Of a stretch of 64,000 nucleotides of DNA, positions 45,143 to 54,880 are shown piece by piece. The notes under the pieces were generated by a model. That model did not search any database, was not told where the DNA came from, and worked only from the letters and a program-made list of their open reading frames with translations. Origin of the DNA: Nitrosomonas sp. Lineage in GTDB: Bacteria > Pseudomonadota > Gammaproteobacteria > Burkholderiales > Nitrosomonadaceae. Location of the stretch: NCBI GenBank assembly GCA_024281995.1, contig JAMWZW010000006.1:62001-126000 (forward strand). The letters are read 5' to 3'. Each line of letters starts with the position of its first letter. The first letter of the stretch is position 1. The position numbers were made by a program, and so were the translations under genes.

Positions 45143-47248
45143 ATGCAAAATTTCATAATCCGACGAATTATCGGTATTTATATGCTAGTCATGCTAGCAG
45201 TTATCATCTGTGGCACTCATGCATTTGCTCACAATCCCCATGATCCCGTATATGCAATGGGGGTTTCACCCAATTTTGCGAATGACCGTACTCTCTTTGT
45301 ATCCACTGACGGAGAGATAACGGGCTGGCGTTATCCTGAAGTTCTGAGATCCACCGACGGTGGTACAACTTGGACTTTGCTGCCATGGGGTATGGATAAT
45401 AGATCCTCTATTTTTGCCATTCGCGTTTCTCCCGGTTATAACGTTGATCGCACAGTATTCGTTGCAACCGGCAATGGTGTTTATAAATCCTCGACTCGCG
45501 GAGACTTTTGGGAACCCTTTAATACAGGGCTAATTGCCAGTAGATATGCCACCAAATTAGAAATTGGCGGATTACAAAACAACTATACCCTTTTCTTAGC
45601 TATTGAAAACGACGGAGTTTATCGGCGCACTCATTTACAAACCGAATGGACAAAAGTATTGGATCGGTCCGCCGGGGTAAATATAATCGCAACTTCTTCC
45701 AACTTCGCACAAGATAAAACTGTTGTAGTTGCAAATAGTAACGGGACTATAAAAATATCCACCGATGGAGGTATTAGCTGGGTTGATAAAGGAAATCCAA
45801 CGGGTGCAATAATTTATGATATTGCGATAGCGCCAGGAAGTGCGCGAGAAATTTTCTTGGCTACCGATGATGGAATCTTTGTCAGCAACAACTTGGGCAA
45901 CTCATTTACGGCCAAACCAAGTAATCTGCCTGCTGAGGCTGTTAACAACATCGTTTTTTCACCTAATTACCAAACCGATCGCACGGTCTTCTGTACTACG
46001 TTTACAAAAGCCATATATAAATCAACGAATAATGGCAATAGTTGGGTGTTCCATGATTCAACCGCCCATATCACAGGTCAAACAGTCGCCGCAAAGGAAT
46101 TCAGTGAATTACAAGTTTCCAAAACTTTTGCATCCGATCAAGCCCTATTTCTCTCTACATTTGATGGCGTATTTATCGCAACAAATGGCGGTAATGTATG
46201 GTCACAAAAGCAAACTCGCGAAAACTTAATTACCGGTTTGGCATTATCACCGAATTTTGTTAACGATCAAACAATTATGGCAACAACTTATTTTGGAGGA
46301 GGTTTTTATACTTCCACAGATAAAGGTGCAACGTGGTTCTCTAAAGTAGCCGGATGGCCAAATCAAGCAGTACTCAGTCCCTTTGATATCGATTTTGTTA
46401 AAAATCACACGGGTCCGCCACTCGCAATAGCTACTGACAATAAGTCTTTTTTAGGATTTTCTGATGATTTTGGTGAAAACTGGGATACATTACCGATTCC
46501 ACTGCTTCCCGATATTGGAGAAGGCGATATCTATCCTACTGTAATTGCATTATCCCCGATCTTTGACACTGACCAAGAAATCTATATTGGAACAAGAACG
46601 CACGGAGTTCTTCAAACACTAGACGGAGGTATTAACTGGCATAGAGCAGTAGATGTTCCGCATGCAGAAAAAATTACAAGCATTGTCACTTCACCAAATT
46701 ATGCTAACGATAAAACGGTTTTTGCGGCTAATAAATCAGGAGAAGTTTGGCGTACACAAAACGGCGGCAGCAACTGGACTCGTATCGGGATAGATTCTAT
46801 TGTTACTCAGGGAAAACTAAGTTATATGTGGATAGCTATTTCTCCACAATTTGCCACCGATCATTTGGTGCTTATTGGTACAAACAATGGGATATATCGC
46901 TCAGCCAATGGCGGTAATAGCTGGAAACCATTTCTTCACAAGCACGTTGGCCCAGCAACCGTAATCCAGCAAATTGAATTCTCCCCGACTTTTGCTCAAG
47001 ATCGAACTGTCTTTGCAACAGTCCGTGGCAAAGGATTATATCGCCTGATACTGGGCACTACAGGGTGGATTATATCGGCACAAAATTTAGGTACTTCGCT
47101 ACTCAAAAAGAACATTCAGTTTACCGAATTCCATCTATCGCCAAATTTTAGCGAAGACACGACGATTCTAGGAGCATCCAGAAGAAATATCTACATATCA
47201 ACAGATGGTGGCCTCAACTGGATTCTTATAGGATCACCAGGATCCTAA
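45143..47248 (+). CDS. exported BNR/Asp-box (sortilin-like) beta-propeller protein
   Basis: A 701-residue secreted protein: signal peptide 1 to about 28 (ending ICGTHAFA), then about 12 repeats of the form SPNFANDRTLFVSTD or SPTFAQDRTVFATV, each followed by an Asp-box STDGGxxW (STDGGTTW, STDGGISW, SANGGNSW, TQNGGSNW). The whole protein after the signal is repeat, as in VPS10/sortilin-type and YCF48-like propellers. Start at 45143 is set by GGAGG and the signal peptide. No catalytic residues can be assigned; a binding role at the cell surface or in the periplasm is likely. Confidence 0.88.
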   Translation: MQNFIIRRIIGIYMLVMLAVIICGTHAFAHNPHDPVYAMGVSPNFANDRTLFVSTDGEITGWRYPEVLRSTDGGTTWTLLPWGMDNRSSIFAIRVSPGYNVDRTVFVATGNGVYKSSTRGDFWEPFNTGLIASRYATKLEIGGLQNNYTLFLAIENDGVYRRTHLQTEWTKVLDRSAGVNIIATSSNFAQDKTVVVANSNGTIKISTDGGISWVDKGNPTGAIIYDIAIAPGSAREIFLATDDGIFVSNNLGNSFTAKPSNLPAEAVNNIVFSPNYQTDRTVFCTTFTKAIYKSTNNGNSWVFHDSTAHITGQTVAAKEFSELQVSKTFASDQALFLSTFDGVFIATNGGNVWSQKQTRENLITGLALSPNFVNDQTIMATTYFGGGFYTSTDKGATWFSKVAGWPNQAVLSPFDIDFVKNHTGPPLAIATDNKSFLGFSDDFGENWDTLPIPLLPDIGEGDIYPTVIALSPIFDTDQEIYIGTRTHGVLQTLDGGINWHRAVDVPHAEKITSIVTSPNYANDKTVFAANKSGEVWRTQNGGSNWTRIGIDSIVTQGKLSYMWIAISPQFATDHLVLIGTNNGIYRSANGGNSWKPFLHKHVGPATVIQQIEFSPTFAQDRTVFATVRGKGLYRLILGTTGWIISAQNLGTSLLKKNIQFTEFHLSPNFSEDTTILGASRRNIYISTDGGLNWILIGSPGS

Positions 47249-47293
47249 TAATTTGTCACCCCTGAAATGCACGCAAGCATATGATAGTAAAAG

Positions 47294-47476
47294 TTATATA
47301 ACCATCTTATCGGCGAGAAATGTTGAAATAGGCGTATATTCTGGATCGGCTATATAATTCACTGCTAGCCCCTTCTCATCGGATGAAATGGTATTACCCG
47401 CCGAGTTATCCACAATTTTTGCCGCATTATCTATAATAGATCGTATACCCATCAAACATTCCATCAAATCTTGCAT
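47294..47476 (-). CDS. 60-residue hypothetical protein downstream of pyrE
   Basis: A small frame starting 11 nt after the pyrE stop on the same strand (MQDLMECLMGIRSIIDNAAKIVD...). It has an amphipathic N-terminal helix and a polar C-terminus. Only a weak GAG precedes it. Its place right behind pyrE suggests co-transcription, but coding status is uncertain and no family is recognised. Confidence 0.35.
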   Translation of the reverse strand: MQDLMECLMGIRSIIDNAAKIVDNSAGNTISSDEKGLAVNYIADPEYTPISTFLADKMVI

Positions 47477-47486
47477 AACTCAAGGG

Positions 47487-48131
47487 CTATTTGATTCCAT
47501 ATTGTGCACGATAGCGCTCTACTGCCAATAAACGGTGTTCAAGTCCGTGATGACCCTGTAAATATTCAACCAAATCATCCAAAGTAATAATCGAAGTTAC
47601 CGAAATGCCGTGCAATCGTCGCACTTCCTGAACAGCAGATAGTTGATCGATACCGCGTTCCATGCGATCAAGCGCGATGACCACGCCGCTGGGCGCCGCA
47701 CCTGCAGCCTTAATCAAGTCGACTGATTCGCGTATCGACGTGCCGGCAGAAATGACGTCATCGACTATCAGCACACGGCCTTGCAACGGCGCACCAACAA
47801 GCATCCCACCTTCGCCGTGATCCTTTGCCTCCTTGCGGTTAAAACAGAATGGATAGTTATGTCCCATTTCTGCCAAAGCAATGGCAATCGCACTCACCAG
47901 CGGAATGCCTTTGTACGCAGGGCCAAACAGCATATCAAACGGAAGCGCTGCAGCAATGATCGCTTTGGCGTAAAATTGGCCCAGCCTGCGCAATGAGTCG
48001 CCATCATTAAACAGGCCAGCGTTAAAAAAATAGGGTGACACGCGCCCTGCTTTGGTTACGAATTCGCCAAAGCAAAGTACTTTACGTTCAATGGCTAACT
48101 CAATAAATGCTTGCCGGAAATCTGACTTCAC
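47487..48131 (-). CDS. pyrE: orotate phosphoribosyltransferase
   Basis: About 214 residues. It converts orotate and PRPP to OMP. Blocks match E. coli PyrE closely: [41 protein letters not shown] and the PRPP loop [20 protein letters not shown] 48131 aligns with the E. coli start and has AGGA 9 nt upstream; a TTG at 48140 is too close to that box. Divergent from xthA, with 20 bp between starts. Confidence 0.95.
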   Translation of the reverse strand: MKSDFRQAFIELAIERKVLCFGEFVTKAGRVSPYFFNAGLFNDGDSLRRLGQFYAKAIIAAALPFDMLFGPAYKGIPLVSAIAIALAEMGHNYPFCFNRKEAKDHGEGGMLVGAPLQGRVLIVDDVISAGTSIRESVDLIKAAGAAPSGVVIALDRMERGIDQLSAVQEVRRLHGISVTSIITLDDLVEYLQGHHGLEHRLLAVERYRAQYGIK

Positions 48132-48151
48132 TGTGATCAATCCTGAAAAAT

Positions 48152-48925
48152 ATGCAAATTATAACGCTTAACCTCAACGGCATCCGCGCAGCGGCAAAAA
48201 AAGGCTTCTTTACATGGTTAGCCGCGCAATCGGCTGAAATTGTATGCGTGCAAGAGTTAAAGGCACAGTTGCCCGATTTCTCCGAAGAAATGCTTTCACC
48301 GGACCCATACCAAGGCTACTTTCATTGTGCAGCACAAAAAGGTTATAGCGGTGTCGGCATATATTGCCGCAAACAGCCTGACAAAATCATTGAAGGTATC
48401 GGCATCGCTGAAATCGATGCGGAAGGCCGTTTTATCCAAGCAGACTTTGGCAATCTGAGCATTATTTCCATTTATTTGCCTTCCGGATCGAGCGGCGAAC
48501 ACCGTCAAGCCGCAAAGTTCTTTTTTATGGAACAATTCTTTCCGGTGCTGAAAACATTGATAGCTTGTGGCCGCGAGATTATTTTGTGCGGCGACTGGAA
48601 TATTGCGCATAAGGAAATTGATCTAAAAAACTGGCGCTCGAACCAAAAAAACTCCGGCTTCCTACCGGAAGAACGCACTTGGTTATCGAATGTATTCGAC
48701 GACATTGGTTTTGTCGATGTTTTTCGCCGTCTCAATTTCGAGCCTGAGCAATACACCTGGTGGTCCAATCGTGGCCAAGCCTGGGCCAAAAATGTTGGTT
48801 GGCGTATCGATTATCAAATTGCCACACCGGTCATCGCGCAAACTGCGTCTGGCGCATCGATTTATAAATCTGAGCGCTTCTCTGATCACGCGCCATTGAT
48901 TATCGATTACGACTATACCTTATGA
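48152..48925 (+). CDS. xthA: exodeoxyribonuclease III
   Basis: A 257-residue AP endonuclease/3' exonuclease of base excision repair. Motifs: [13 protein letters not shown] (Asn7), VCVQELKAQ (Glu35), [13 protein letters not shown] (Asp, Asn), [10 protein letters not shown] and [12 protein letters not shown] (Asp-His). ATG 48152. Its TGA overlaps the ATG of the next gene (ATGA), so translation is coupled with the transporter. Confidence 0.94.
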   Translation: MQIITLNLNGIRAAAKKGFFTWLAAQSAEIVCVQELKAQLPDFSEEMLSPDPYQGYFHCAAQKGYSGVGIYCRKQPDKIIEGIGIAEIDAEGRFIQADFGNLSIISIYLPSGSSGEHRQAAKFFFMEQFFPVLKTLIACGREIILCGDWNIAHKEIDLKNWRSNQKNSGFLPEERTWLSNVFDDIGFVDVFRRLNFEPEQYTWWSNRGQAWAKNVGWRIDYQIATPVIAQTASGASIYKSERFSDHAPLIIDYDYTL

Positions 48926-50301
48926 AATTCAGCGGCTCTTCCGGTTGGTTGCAAGCTTGGCAAGTCTATACGCACCCGCGTGTGCTGGGGATGCTGTCAT
49001 TGGGGTTTTCCGCCGGATTACCTTTGTTGCTGATTTTAGGCACATTGTCGTTTTGGCTGCGCGAAGCGGGCATCGACCGCGCAACCATCGGTCATCTAAG
49101 CTGGATTGGCTTAGCCTATAGCTTCAAGTGGTTATGGTCACCGCTCGTTGATCGCCTTTCACTTCCGCTGCTGACCCGGCTGCTAGGGCGCCGCCGGGCG
49201 TGGCTATTACTATCGCAAATAATTATCACGGTTGCACTAGTCGGCATGGCATTGACCGATCCTGTCGTGGATTTAGCGCAATTGGTATTTTTCGCGCTTG
49301 CAGTCGCTTTTGCTTCGGCCACGCAAGACATTGCACTCGACGCCTATCGCATCGAAGCGGTTGCGGTCGAATTGCAAGGTGCCATGGCTGCTACCTATCA
49401 GGCCGGATACCGCATCGCCATGATTCTCGCGTCGGCAGGCGTATTATGGATTGCTGCGGCAGTCGATCCTTCTGCGTCGGCCTACGAGCATCTGCCCTGG
49501 CGCATCGCTTATTTAGTCATGGCCGCGAGCATGGCTGTAGGCATCATCACCACGCTGATCATCCGCGAACCGGATGTTCCCTACAATCATCTGATTTCCG
49601 ATAACGAACGCATTGCACAGCATGCTCTCGCAACGTGGAACCTCCATCCGCGCATCAAGAACTTGCTAGTTTGGCTGTATGGTGCACTCATCGCTCCTTT
49701 CAGGGATTTTATTGTACGCCACGGACAGCAAGCACTGTTAATCCTGTCACTCATCGCAATCTATCGCATTTCCGATGTCGTCATGGGCGTAATGAGCAAT
49801 CCTTTTTATGTAGACATGGGTTATAGTAAAGATGAAGTTGCCACCATTTCAAAAGTATATGGCGTTATCATGACGATCGCCGGCGCTGCGATCGGTGGTG
49901 TCCTGACGGTAAAACTCGGCATCATGCGCACGTTGTTTCTAGGCGCCGTATTATCGGCTGCCACCAATTTGCTATTTGTCTGGCTGGCAGGCCGTGGCCA
50001 TGATGTCAGTGGATTGATCTTTACCATATCTGCCGATAATCTTTCAGCAGGTATTGCTTCCAGTGCATTTATCGCCTATTTATCCGGCTTAACCAATTCC
50101 GCCTATTCGGCTACCCAATACGCATTATTCAGCTCGGTCATGCTGCTGCTGCCAAAATTCATTGCCGGTTTTAGCGGTCAATTTGTCGATGCCTATGGTT
50201 ATGAAAACTTCTTTATCACTACCGCATTATTAGGATTACCCGTTTTAGTATTAGTCTGGCTGGCCGGTCAAGCGAAATTTGCAATATCTGACAGAAAGTA
50301 A
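48922..50301 (+). CDS. ampG: AmpG-like muropeptide MFS permease
   Basis: A 459-residue MFS protein with 12 to 14 hydrophobic segments. LGFSAGLPLLLILGTLSFWLREAGI and GLAYSFKWLWSPLVDR at the start and SATQDIALDAYRIE in the fifth segment region are AmpG hallmarks. AmpG imports anhydro-muropeptides for wall recycling and beta-lactamase induction. It follows xthA by a 4-nt overlap and is followed by zapE after 4 nt. Confidence 0.9.
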   Translation: MKFSGSSGWLQAWQVYTHPRVLGMLSLGFSAGLPLLLILGTLSFWLREAGIDRATIGHLSWIGLAYSFKWLWSPLVDRLSLPLLTRLLGRRRAWLLLSQIIITVALVGMALTDPVVDLAQLVFFALAVAFASATQDIALDAYRIEAVAVELQGAMAATYQAGYRIAMILASAGVLWIAAAVDPSASAYEHLPWRIAYLVMAASMAVGIITTLIIREPDVPYNHLISDNERIAQHALATWNLHPRIKNLLVWLYGALIAPFRDFIVRHGQQALLILSLIAIYRISDVVMGVMSNPFYVDMGYSKDEVATISKVYGVIMTIAGAAIGGVLTVKLGIMRTLFLGAVLSAATNLLFVWLAGRGHDVSGLIFTISADNLSAGIASSAFIAYLSGLTNSAYSATQYALFSSVMLLLPKFIAGFSGQFVDAYGYENFFITTALLGLPVLVLVWLAGQAKFAISDRK

Positions 50302-50305
50302 CCCC

Positions 50306-51508
50306 ATGTCACAACCATTACAAAAAACCGGCCCTAAAGACGAGTACCAGGCTCTGATACAAGCCGAAGAACTGAAGCCGGATATTGATCAGGCAAAAGC
50401 GGTTGCCGCACTGGAGCGCTTACACCGCGAATTAATCGATTACCCTGTAATAAAAAATATTCACGATGGTTTTCATTTCAGGTGGCCCGCCGGCTTATTC
50501 CGCTGGCTGAGCAGCCGTAAATCGATCCCGCGAGGCATCTATCTTTATGGCGGCGTAGGACGCGGCAAGTCGATGCTGATGGATCTGTTTTATGCCACCG
50601 CCACCATTACATCGAAACGGCGTGTTCATTTCCACGAATTCATGCTGGATATTCATACCCGGCTCAAACAGTGGCATGATTTCTCAAAGCAGGAGCGGGC
50701 ACAGCATGGCGGACGCACCAGTGACGAGGATCCTATCCCCTCTGTCGCACGGAAAATAGCCAATGAAGCAACGTTACTATGCTTCGATGAACTACAAGTC
50801 ACCGATATCGCCGATGCGATGGTGTTAACCCGGTTGTTCAAGGAATTGTTTGCGCAAGGCGTGATTGTCGTGGCCACATCCAATCGGCCACCGGATGATC
50901 TCTATAAGAATGGCTTAAATCGCCAGAGATTCTTGCCTTTTATCGAGCAAATCAAGGAAAAACTCGAAATCATTCCACTCGAAGGCCCAGTGGATTACCG
51001 CTATAACCGCTTGAAAGGCGCACAAACCTATTATTTTCCAGTGAATGAAGAAACAACTGCACAATTATCGACAACCTTCTTCCGCCTGACCGATCGCAGT
51101 ATCGCAGACCGTGCTAAAGTCCCCAGTGAAGAATTGACTGTACAAGGCCGCACGCTGTTTGTACCCAAAGCAGCGCGCGGTGTTGCGGTATTTTCGTTTA
51201 AACGCTTGTGCGCAAATCCATTGGGTTCAGCAGATTATCTAACCATCGCCAGAACCTATCACACCATCATCATGGTCGCAATTCCGCAATTTGGTAATGA
51301 AAACAACGATGAAGCCAAACGCTTCATCACCCTTATCGATGCCCTCTATGAGCATGGCGTCAAATTCCTCTGCTCAGCCGCCGTGCCACTTCATTCACTT
51401 TACAGCGGCGGGGATGTCAGTTTTGAATTTGAGCGCACAGTCTCACGATTGATGGAAATGCAATCTGAAGATTATTTAACCAGAGGCCATGGCAGGAACT
51501 TGCGTTAA
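50306..51508 (+). CDS. zapE: ZapE/AFG1-type ATPase
   Basis: A 400-residue P-loop ATPase. Walker A YGGVGRGKSM covers 81-90, Walker B LLCFDELQVTDIADAM, and the sensor region is VVATSNRPPDDLYKNGLNR. E. coli ZapE acts at the division ring under stress; the mitochondrial relative AFG1/LACE1 handles protein quality. ATG 50306 sits 4 nt after ampG and starts the conserved region; an upstream reading overlaps ampG. Confidence 0.92.
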   Translation: MSQPLQKTGPKDEYQALIQAEELKPDIDQAKAVAALERLHRELIDYPVIKNIHDGFHFRWPAGLFRWLSSRKSIPRGIYLYGGVGRGKSMLMDLFYATATITSKRRVHFHEFMLDIHTRLKQWHDFSKQERAQHGGRTSDEDPIPSVARKIANEATLLCFDELQVTDIADAMVLTRLFKELFAQGVIVVATSNRPPDDLYKNGLNRQRFLPFIEQIKEKLEIIPLEGPVDYRYNRLKGAQTYYFPVNEETTAQLSTTFFRLTDRSIADRAKVPSEELTVQGRTLFVPKAARGVAVFSFKRLCANPLGSADYLTIARTYHTIIMVAIPQFGNENNDEAKRFITLIDALYEHGVKFLCSAAVPLHSLYSGGDVSFEFERTVSRLMEMQSEDYLTRGHGRNLR

Positions 51509-51647
51509 TCAATTCTCATCGGGAATTTGTCGGACTTAACCGCTATTTGCGATAATTAGCATTAATAAAGTAGCTATTTTGGCACTGCGATGCTTTTCTG
51601 ATAGGAGCACTCACTTCATTACCACATCGATGCTTAATTCCGAAATC

Positions 51648-52502
51648 TCAAGCTGTCTTCAGATTTGATGAATTGTCCAAGTTAGGAATAATGAGTTTCT
51701 TACAGAAAAACATGGCTTCAACGCTTTTGTAACGATCTCGCGCGTTTTTATAGATCATGAATGGGTAACTTTTATACACCTCCATAGTTTGGGGAGTATA
51801 GTCAAAGGAAGCTATCCAATACTGCGTAATATGCGTCTTGATCAGATTGGCAATGTTCAAATGGGCAGTATGCAAAACCTGCTTTTCTTGATGCCATTGC
51901 TTCTCATCGCAGGAAGAAAAATCAAGATATATGAGTGTCTTATCGGGTAGTGAAGGCAATACGGTTTTAATTACGTCTGTCGTCTCTAAATTATAGAGGC
52001 GAATGTGTGAGCGATGCAGCGCAATCCACTCAATCCTGCGTACCAAGTCAATCTTGTTAAAACGTGCATCCGCTCTCCAGCGTCCGCTCTGGCTTTTTCC
52101 ATCATCAGTGATACCCCACAGGATGCCTGAAGGATTAATTCGATTTAAGAAAAAGATTGAAAACCCCACTTCAAGTAAACTGTGGTTCTCAGGAGAATTT
52201 AAGATATTGTTTTGCCGCTGCCATTCCTCCCGTGTTATTTCCACATCGTAAATAGCCTTGCACAGTGCTTCAGGCTGATTGATGACGCTGCTCCAGAAAG
52301 CATATACCGCAGGATTTGCATCGTTCAAATGAATGCAGGATACGTAACCTTGAGTCAGTAAATTAAGCGCTATTGCCGCGCTACCTGCGGATGAGTCAAC
52401 ATAATGTCCGCCTAATAGATTATTCTGCTCAAAAATCATCTTCATGAAGCCCGCTAATTTGTCTCTTCCTCCGTGGTAGCGCAAAGGGGTATTGAATTTC
52501 AT
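51648..52502 (-). CDS. D12-class DNA adenine methylase homologue, catalytic motif lost
   Basis: A 284-residue relative of D12 (Dam-like) N6-adenine methyltransferases. Family blocks are clear: TPLRYHGGRDKLAGFM, HLNDANPAVYAFWSSV, FSIFFLNRINPSGILWG, WRADARFNKIDLVRRIE. But the catalytic DPPY motif reads DFSS (194-197, in IYLDFSSCD), the following loop is unrelated to the usual YYxKGxGLY, and the SAM motif FxGxG reads SAGSA (38-42). The frame is fully open. It is probably not a methylase any more; it could bind DNA as a regulator or be a young pseudogene. Standalone and convergent with zapE. Confidence 0.85.
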   Translation of the reverse strand: MKFNTPLRYHGGRDKLAGFMKMIFEQNNLLGGHYVDSSAGSAAIALNLLTQGYVSCIHLNDANPAVYAFWSSVINQPEALCKAIYDVEITREEWQRQNNILNSPENHSLLEVGFSIFFLNRINPSGILWGITDDGKSQSGRWRADARFNKIDLVRRIEWIALHRSHIRLYNLETTDVIKTVLPSLPDKTLIYLDFSSCDEKQWHQEKQVLHTAHLNIANLIKTHITQYWIASFDYTPQTMEVYKSYPFMIYKNARDRYKSVEAMFFCKKLIIPNLDNSSNLKTA

Positions 52503-52805
52503 TGGAACTCCATTAGGGTGAATTTGACGCGATATTCATAACTCGATGCTCACATAAAACTGACATCAGGGTCTTCATTATACATAGGATACGAACAGTC
52601 TATACGAAAACCAAGGCTTCATTTCAAGCAGAGGTTAGAATAACTCTAATTGAAATTGTCGCTTAGCTGTTTATAACTTCTCGAGCGAAAATTTTCCAAT
52701 CAATAAAATTATTATAAATTGTCATATTTGTGCAATCGCACTCAAGTAAGCTAATTTTTCATCATTTATTCGGTCTATTTCCAAATCCCCAAGCTTATTA
52801 GGATT
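52503..52805. other. divergent intergenic region, 303 bp
   Basis: AT-rich with no supported gene or clear repeat. It must carry the promoters of the methylase homologue and the pyruvate-kinase-like gene. Confidence 0.4.
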
Positions 52806-54680
52806 ATGTTCAAACATCATCCCGGTTCATGCAGATCAGAAGCAATGCACCCTTACGCCCGTTTGCTGCATGAACTCGTGGAACTGCGCAACGATTTGTT
52901 GGCGTTCGAGCATGCCTCTTCAAATATATTACAGCATATTAATCCTTCTCATCTATCCAGCACTATAAATTTGATTCATTACCTCGCTTTGAGACGGCAG
53001 GATATCCGGCCCCTGCAAGAAAGGCTGGCGGCCGTGGGTCTTTCATCGCTAGGCCGTATGGAATCGCACGTCTTCTCAAATCTCAATGCCATCATCGATC
53101 TTCTAAGTTGCGCGCTGGGTAAAAAATCACCGGAAGAAATATCACCCCCTCCAGATACGACAGGAATGCCCCTGCTTGAAAGCCATACCAATCATTTATT
53201 CGGCAGACCGCCCACGCATCGCCGGGTGCGAATCATGGTCACGATACCAAGTGAAGCGGTGGATGATTACTCGTTGATCAAAAGTATGCTTATTCACGGG
53301 ATGGATTGCGCTCGAATTAACTGCGCACATGATACACCCCAAGTATGGATGCGCATGATCGAGCAAATTAATTTGGCGCGCCGTGAGACCGGCAGGAGTT
53401 GCCGTATCATGATGGATCTGGGCGGCCCCAAATTGCGTACGGGTGAAATTGCTCCGGGTCCAGCTGTACTTAAATGGAAACCACAGCGGGATTTCTACGG
53501 CAATGTGATTGCACCCGCCCGAATATGGTTACATTCCGCAAGTGACACTTCTCCCAGTCCGGCACCTGCAGATGCTTGCCTTCCGATACAGGGAGATTGG
53601 CTGGCAAAAGTGAAACCGCACGATACGATTGAATTGGTTGATGCGAGAGGCTCCCCACGCACCTTACGGCTGACCGGTCAAGCCGGAGCAGGTTTTTGGG
53701 CTGAATCCAGCCAGACCACATATATTACCCGCGCTATAAAACTCAATCTCTTGCGCACATCCTTGTCCGGGCATCCACGCCGGATAGGTTCTGCCGGAAT
53801 TGTTGATACATTGCCTTCTGCACCTGAGTTGATTCGCCTGCACATTGGGGACAACCTGATTATCACGCGCGATCCTTTACCGGGTAAACCGGCACAATTC
53901 GACACCAATGGACGATTATTGCACGCAGCCATTATTTCCTGTTCGTTGCCGGAAATATTTGAAAATGTGCAGCCTGGTGAACGCATGCTAATCGACGACG
54001 GCAGAATCGGCGGCGTGATCCGCAGTGTCAACAAAAACAATATAACCGTTGAAATAACCCAAGCTCGTGAAGGCGGCGAGAAATTATTAGCGAATAAGGG
54101 TATTAACCTGCCAGATAGCCGACTTCAATTGAACGGCCTTACGGCGCAAGATATCAAGCACCTTGAATTTATTGCGCAGCATGCTGATATGGTGGGACTT
54201 TCATTCGTTCGCAATCCTGCCGACATCGAGTTATTGCAGCACTATCTGAAACGACTTGATGCCGAAAAAATCGGTATTATTTTAAAAATTGAAACACGCG
54301 CCGCATTCGAAAAATTGCCAGAGTTATTGTTCTCTTTGCTGCACTCTCCAAACGTGGGCATCATGATTGCGCGCGGTGATCTGGCGGTGGAATGCGGTTA
54401 CGAAAGACTGGCAGAATTACAGGAAGAAATTCTGTGGCTAGCCGAGGCAGCACGTCTACCTGTGATATGGGCTACCCAGGTACTGGAAGGATTATCTAAA
54501 CGTGGCAAGCCAAGCCGTGCTGAAATTACCGATGCGGCGATGGGGGTGCGCGCGGAATGTGTCATGCTGAATAAAGGATCGCATATCATCGAAGCCATCC
54601 AGTCCTTAAACGACATCCTCCATCGCATGCAGTCTCACCAGAAAAAGAAAATATCGTTGCTACGGCGCCTTCATTGGTAA
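52806..54680 (+). CDS. atypical pyruvate kinase-like protein
   Basis: A 624-residue protein. Residues 1 to about 135 are a helical extension without a known domain. The pyruvate-kinase barrel follows: RVRIMVTIPSEA, CARINCAHDTP (usual RLNFSHG), MMDLGGPKLRTG (usual DTKGPEIRTG), LKIETRAAFEKL, IMIARGDLAVECG and WATQVLEGLSKRGKPSRAEITDAA. The B-domain region (about 220-400) is much longer than usual and the C-terminal allosteric domain is absent. Lys, Glu and Thr in the active site are retained, so catalysis is possible, but substrate choice is uncertain. Not in an operon. Confidence 0.8.
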   Translation: MFKHHPGSCRSEAMHPYARLLHELVELRNDLLAFEHASSNILQHINPSHLSSTINLIHYLALRRQDIRPLQERLAAVGLSSLGRMESHVFSNLNAIIDLLSCALGKKSPEEISPPPDTTGMPLLESHTNHLFGRPPTHRRVRIMVTIPSEAVDDYSLIKSMLIHGMDCARINCAHDTPQVWMRMIEQINLARRETGRSCRIMMDLGGPKLRTGEIAPGPAVLKWKPQRDFYGNVIAPARIWLHSASDTSPSPAPADACLPIQGDWLAKVKPHDTIELVDARGSPRTLRLTGQAGAGFWAESSQTTYITRAIKLNLLRTSLSGHPRRIGSAGIVDTLPSAPELIRLHIGDNLIITRDPLPGKPAQFDTNGRLLHAAIISCSLPEIFENVQPGERMLIDDGRIGGVIRSVNKNNITVEITQAREGGEKLLANKGINLPDSRLQLNGLTAQDIKHLEFIAQHADMVGLSFVRNPADIELLQHYLKRLDAEKIGIILKIETRAAFEKLPELLFSLLHSPNVGIMIARGDLAVECGYERLAELQEEILWLAEAARLPVIWATQVLEGLSKRGKPSRAEITDAAMGVRAECVMLNKGSHIIEAIQSLNDILHRMQSHQKKKISLLRRLHW

Positions 54681-54880
54681 ACGATAGTTCTCGGAACAAG
54701 TAAATTCTCATCCGCATTCAGATAACCGACAAAAACTCAGAATGCAACTATAGTTGAGAATTCGGCAGTCCTAGCCATTTTCTGGTCTGCGAACAAGCTT
54801 TATTATCATCGGATTTTCTAGAATGCACGATTTGGTGGCATCACCACTTTCTCTTACAAATTGGAATTTCTTATTTCCAT

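Noticed and set aside
45143-47248. Periodic repeats that could be mistaken for a CRISPR or tandem DNA repeat
   Set aside because: The periodicity is at protein level (beta-propeller blades); the DNA copies vary and are coding throughout.
54829-54855. GGTG-GCAT-CACC hairpin downstream of the ParA gene
   Set aside because: Only 4 bp of stem and no T-run at the right place; too weak to call a terminator.
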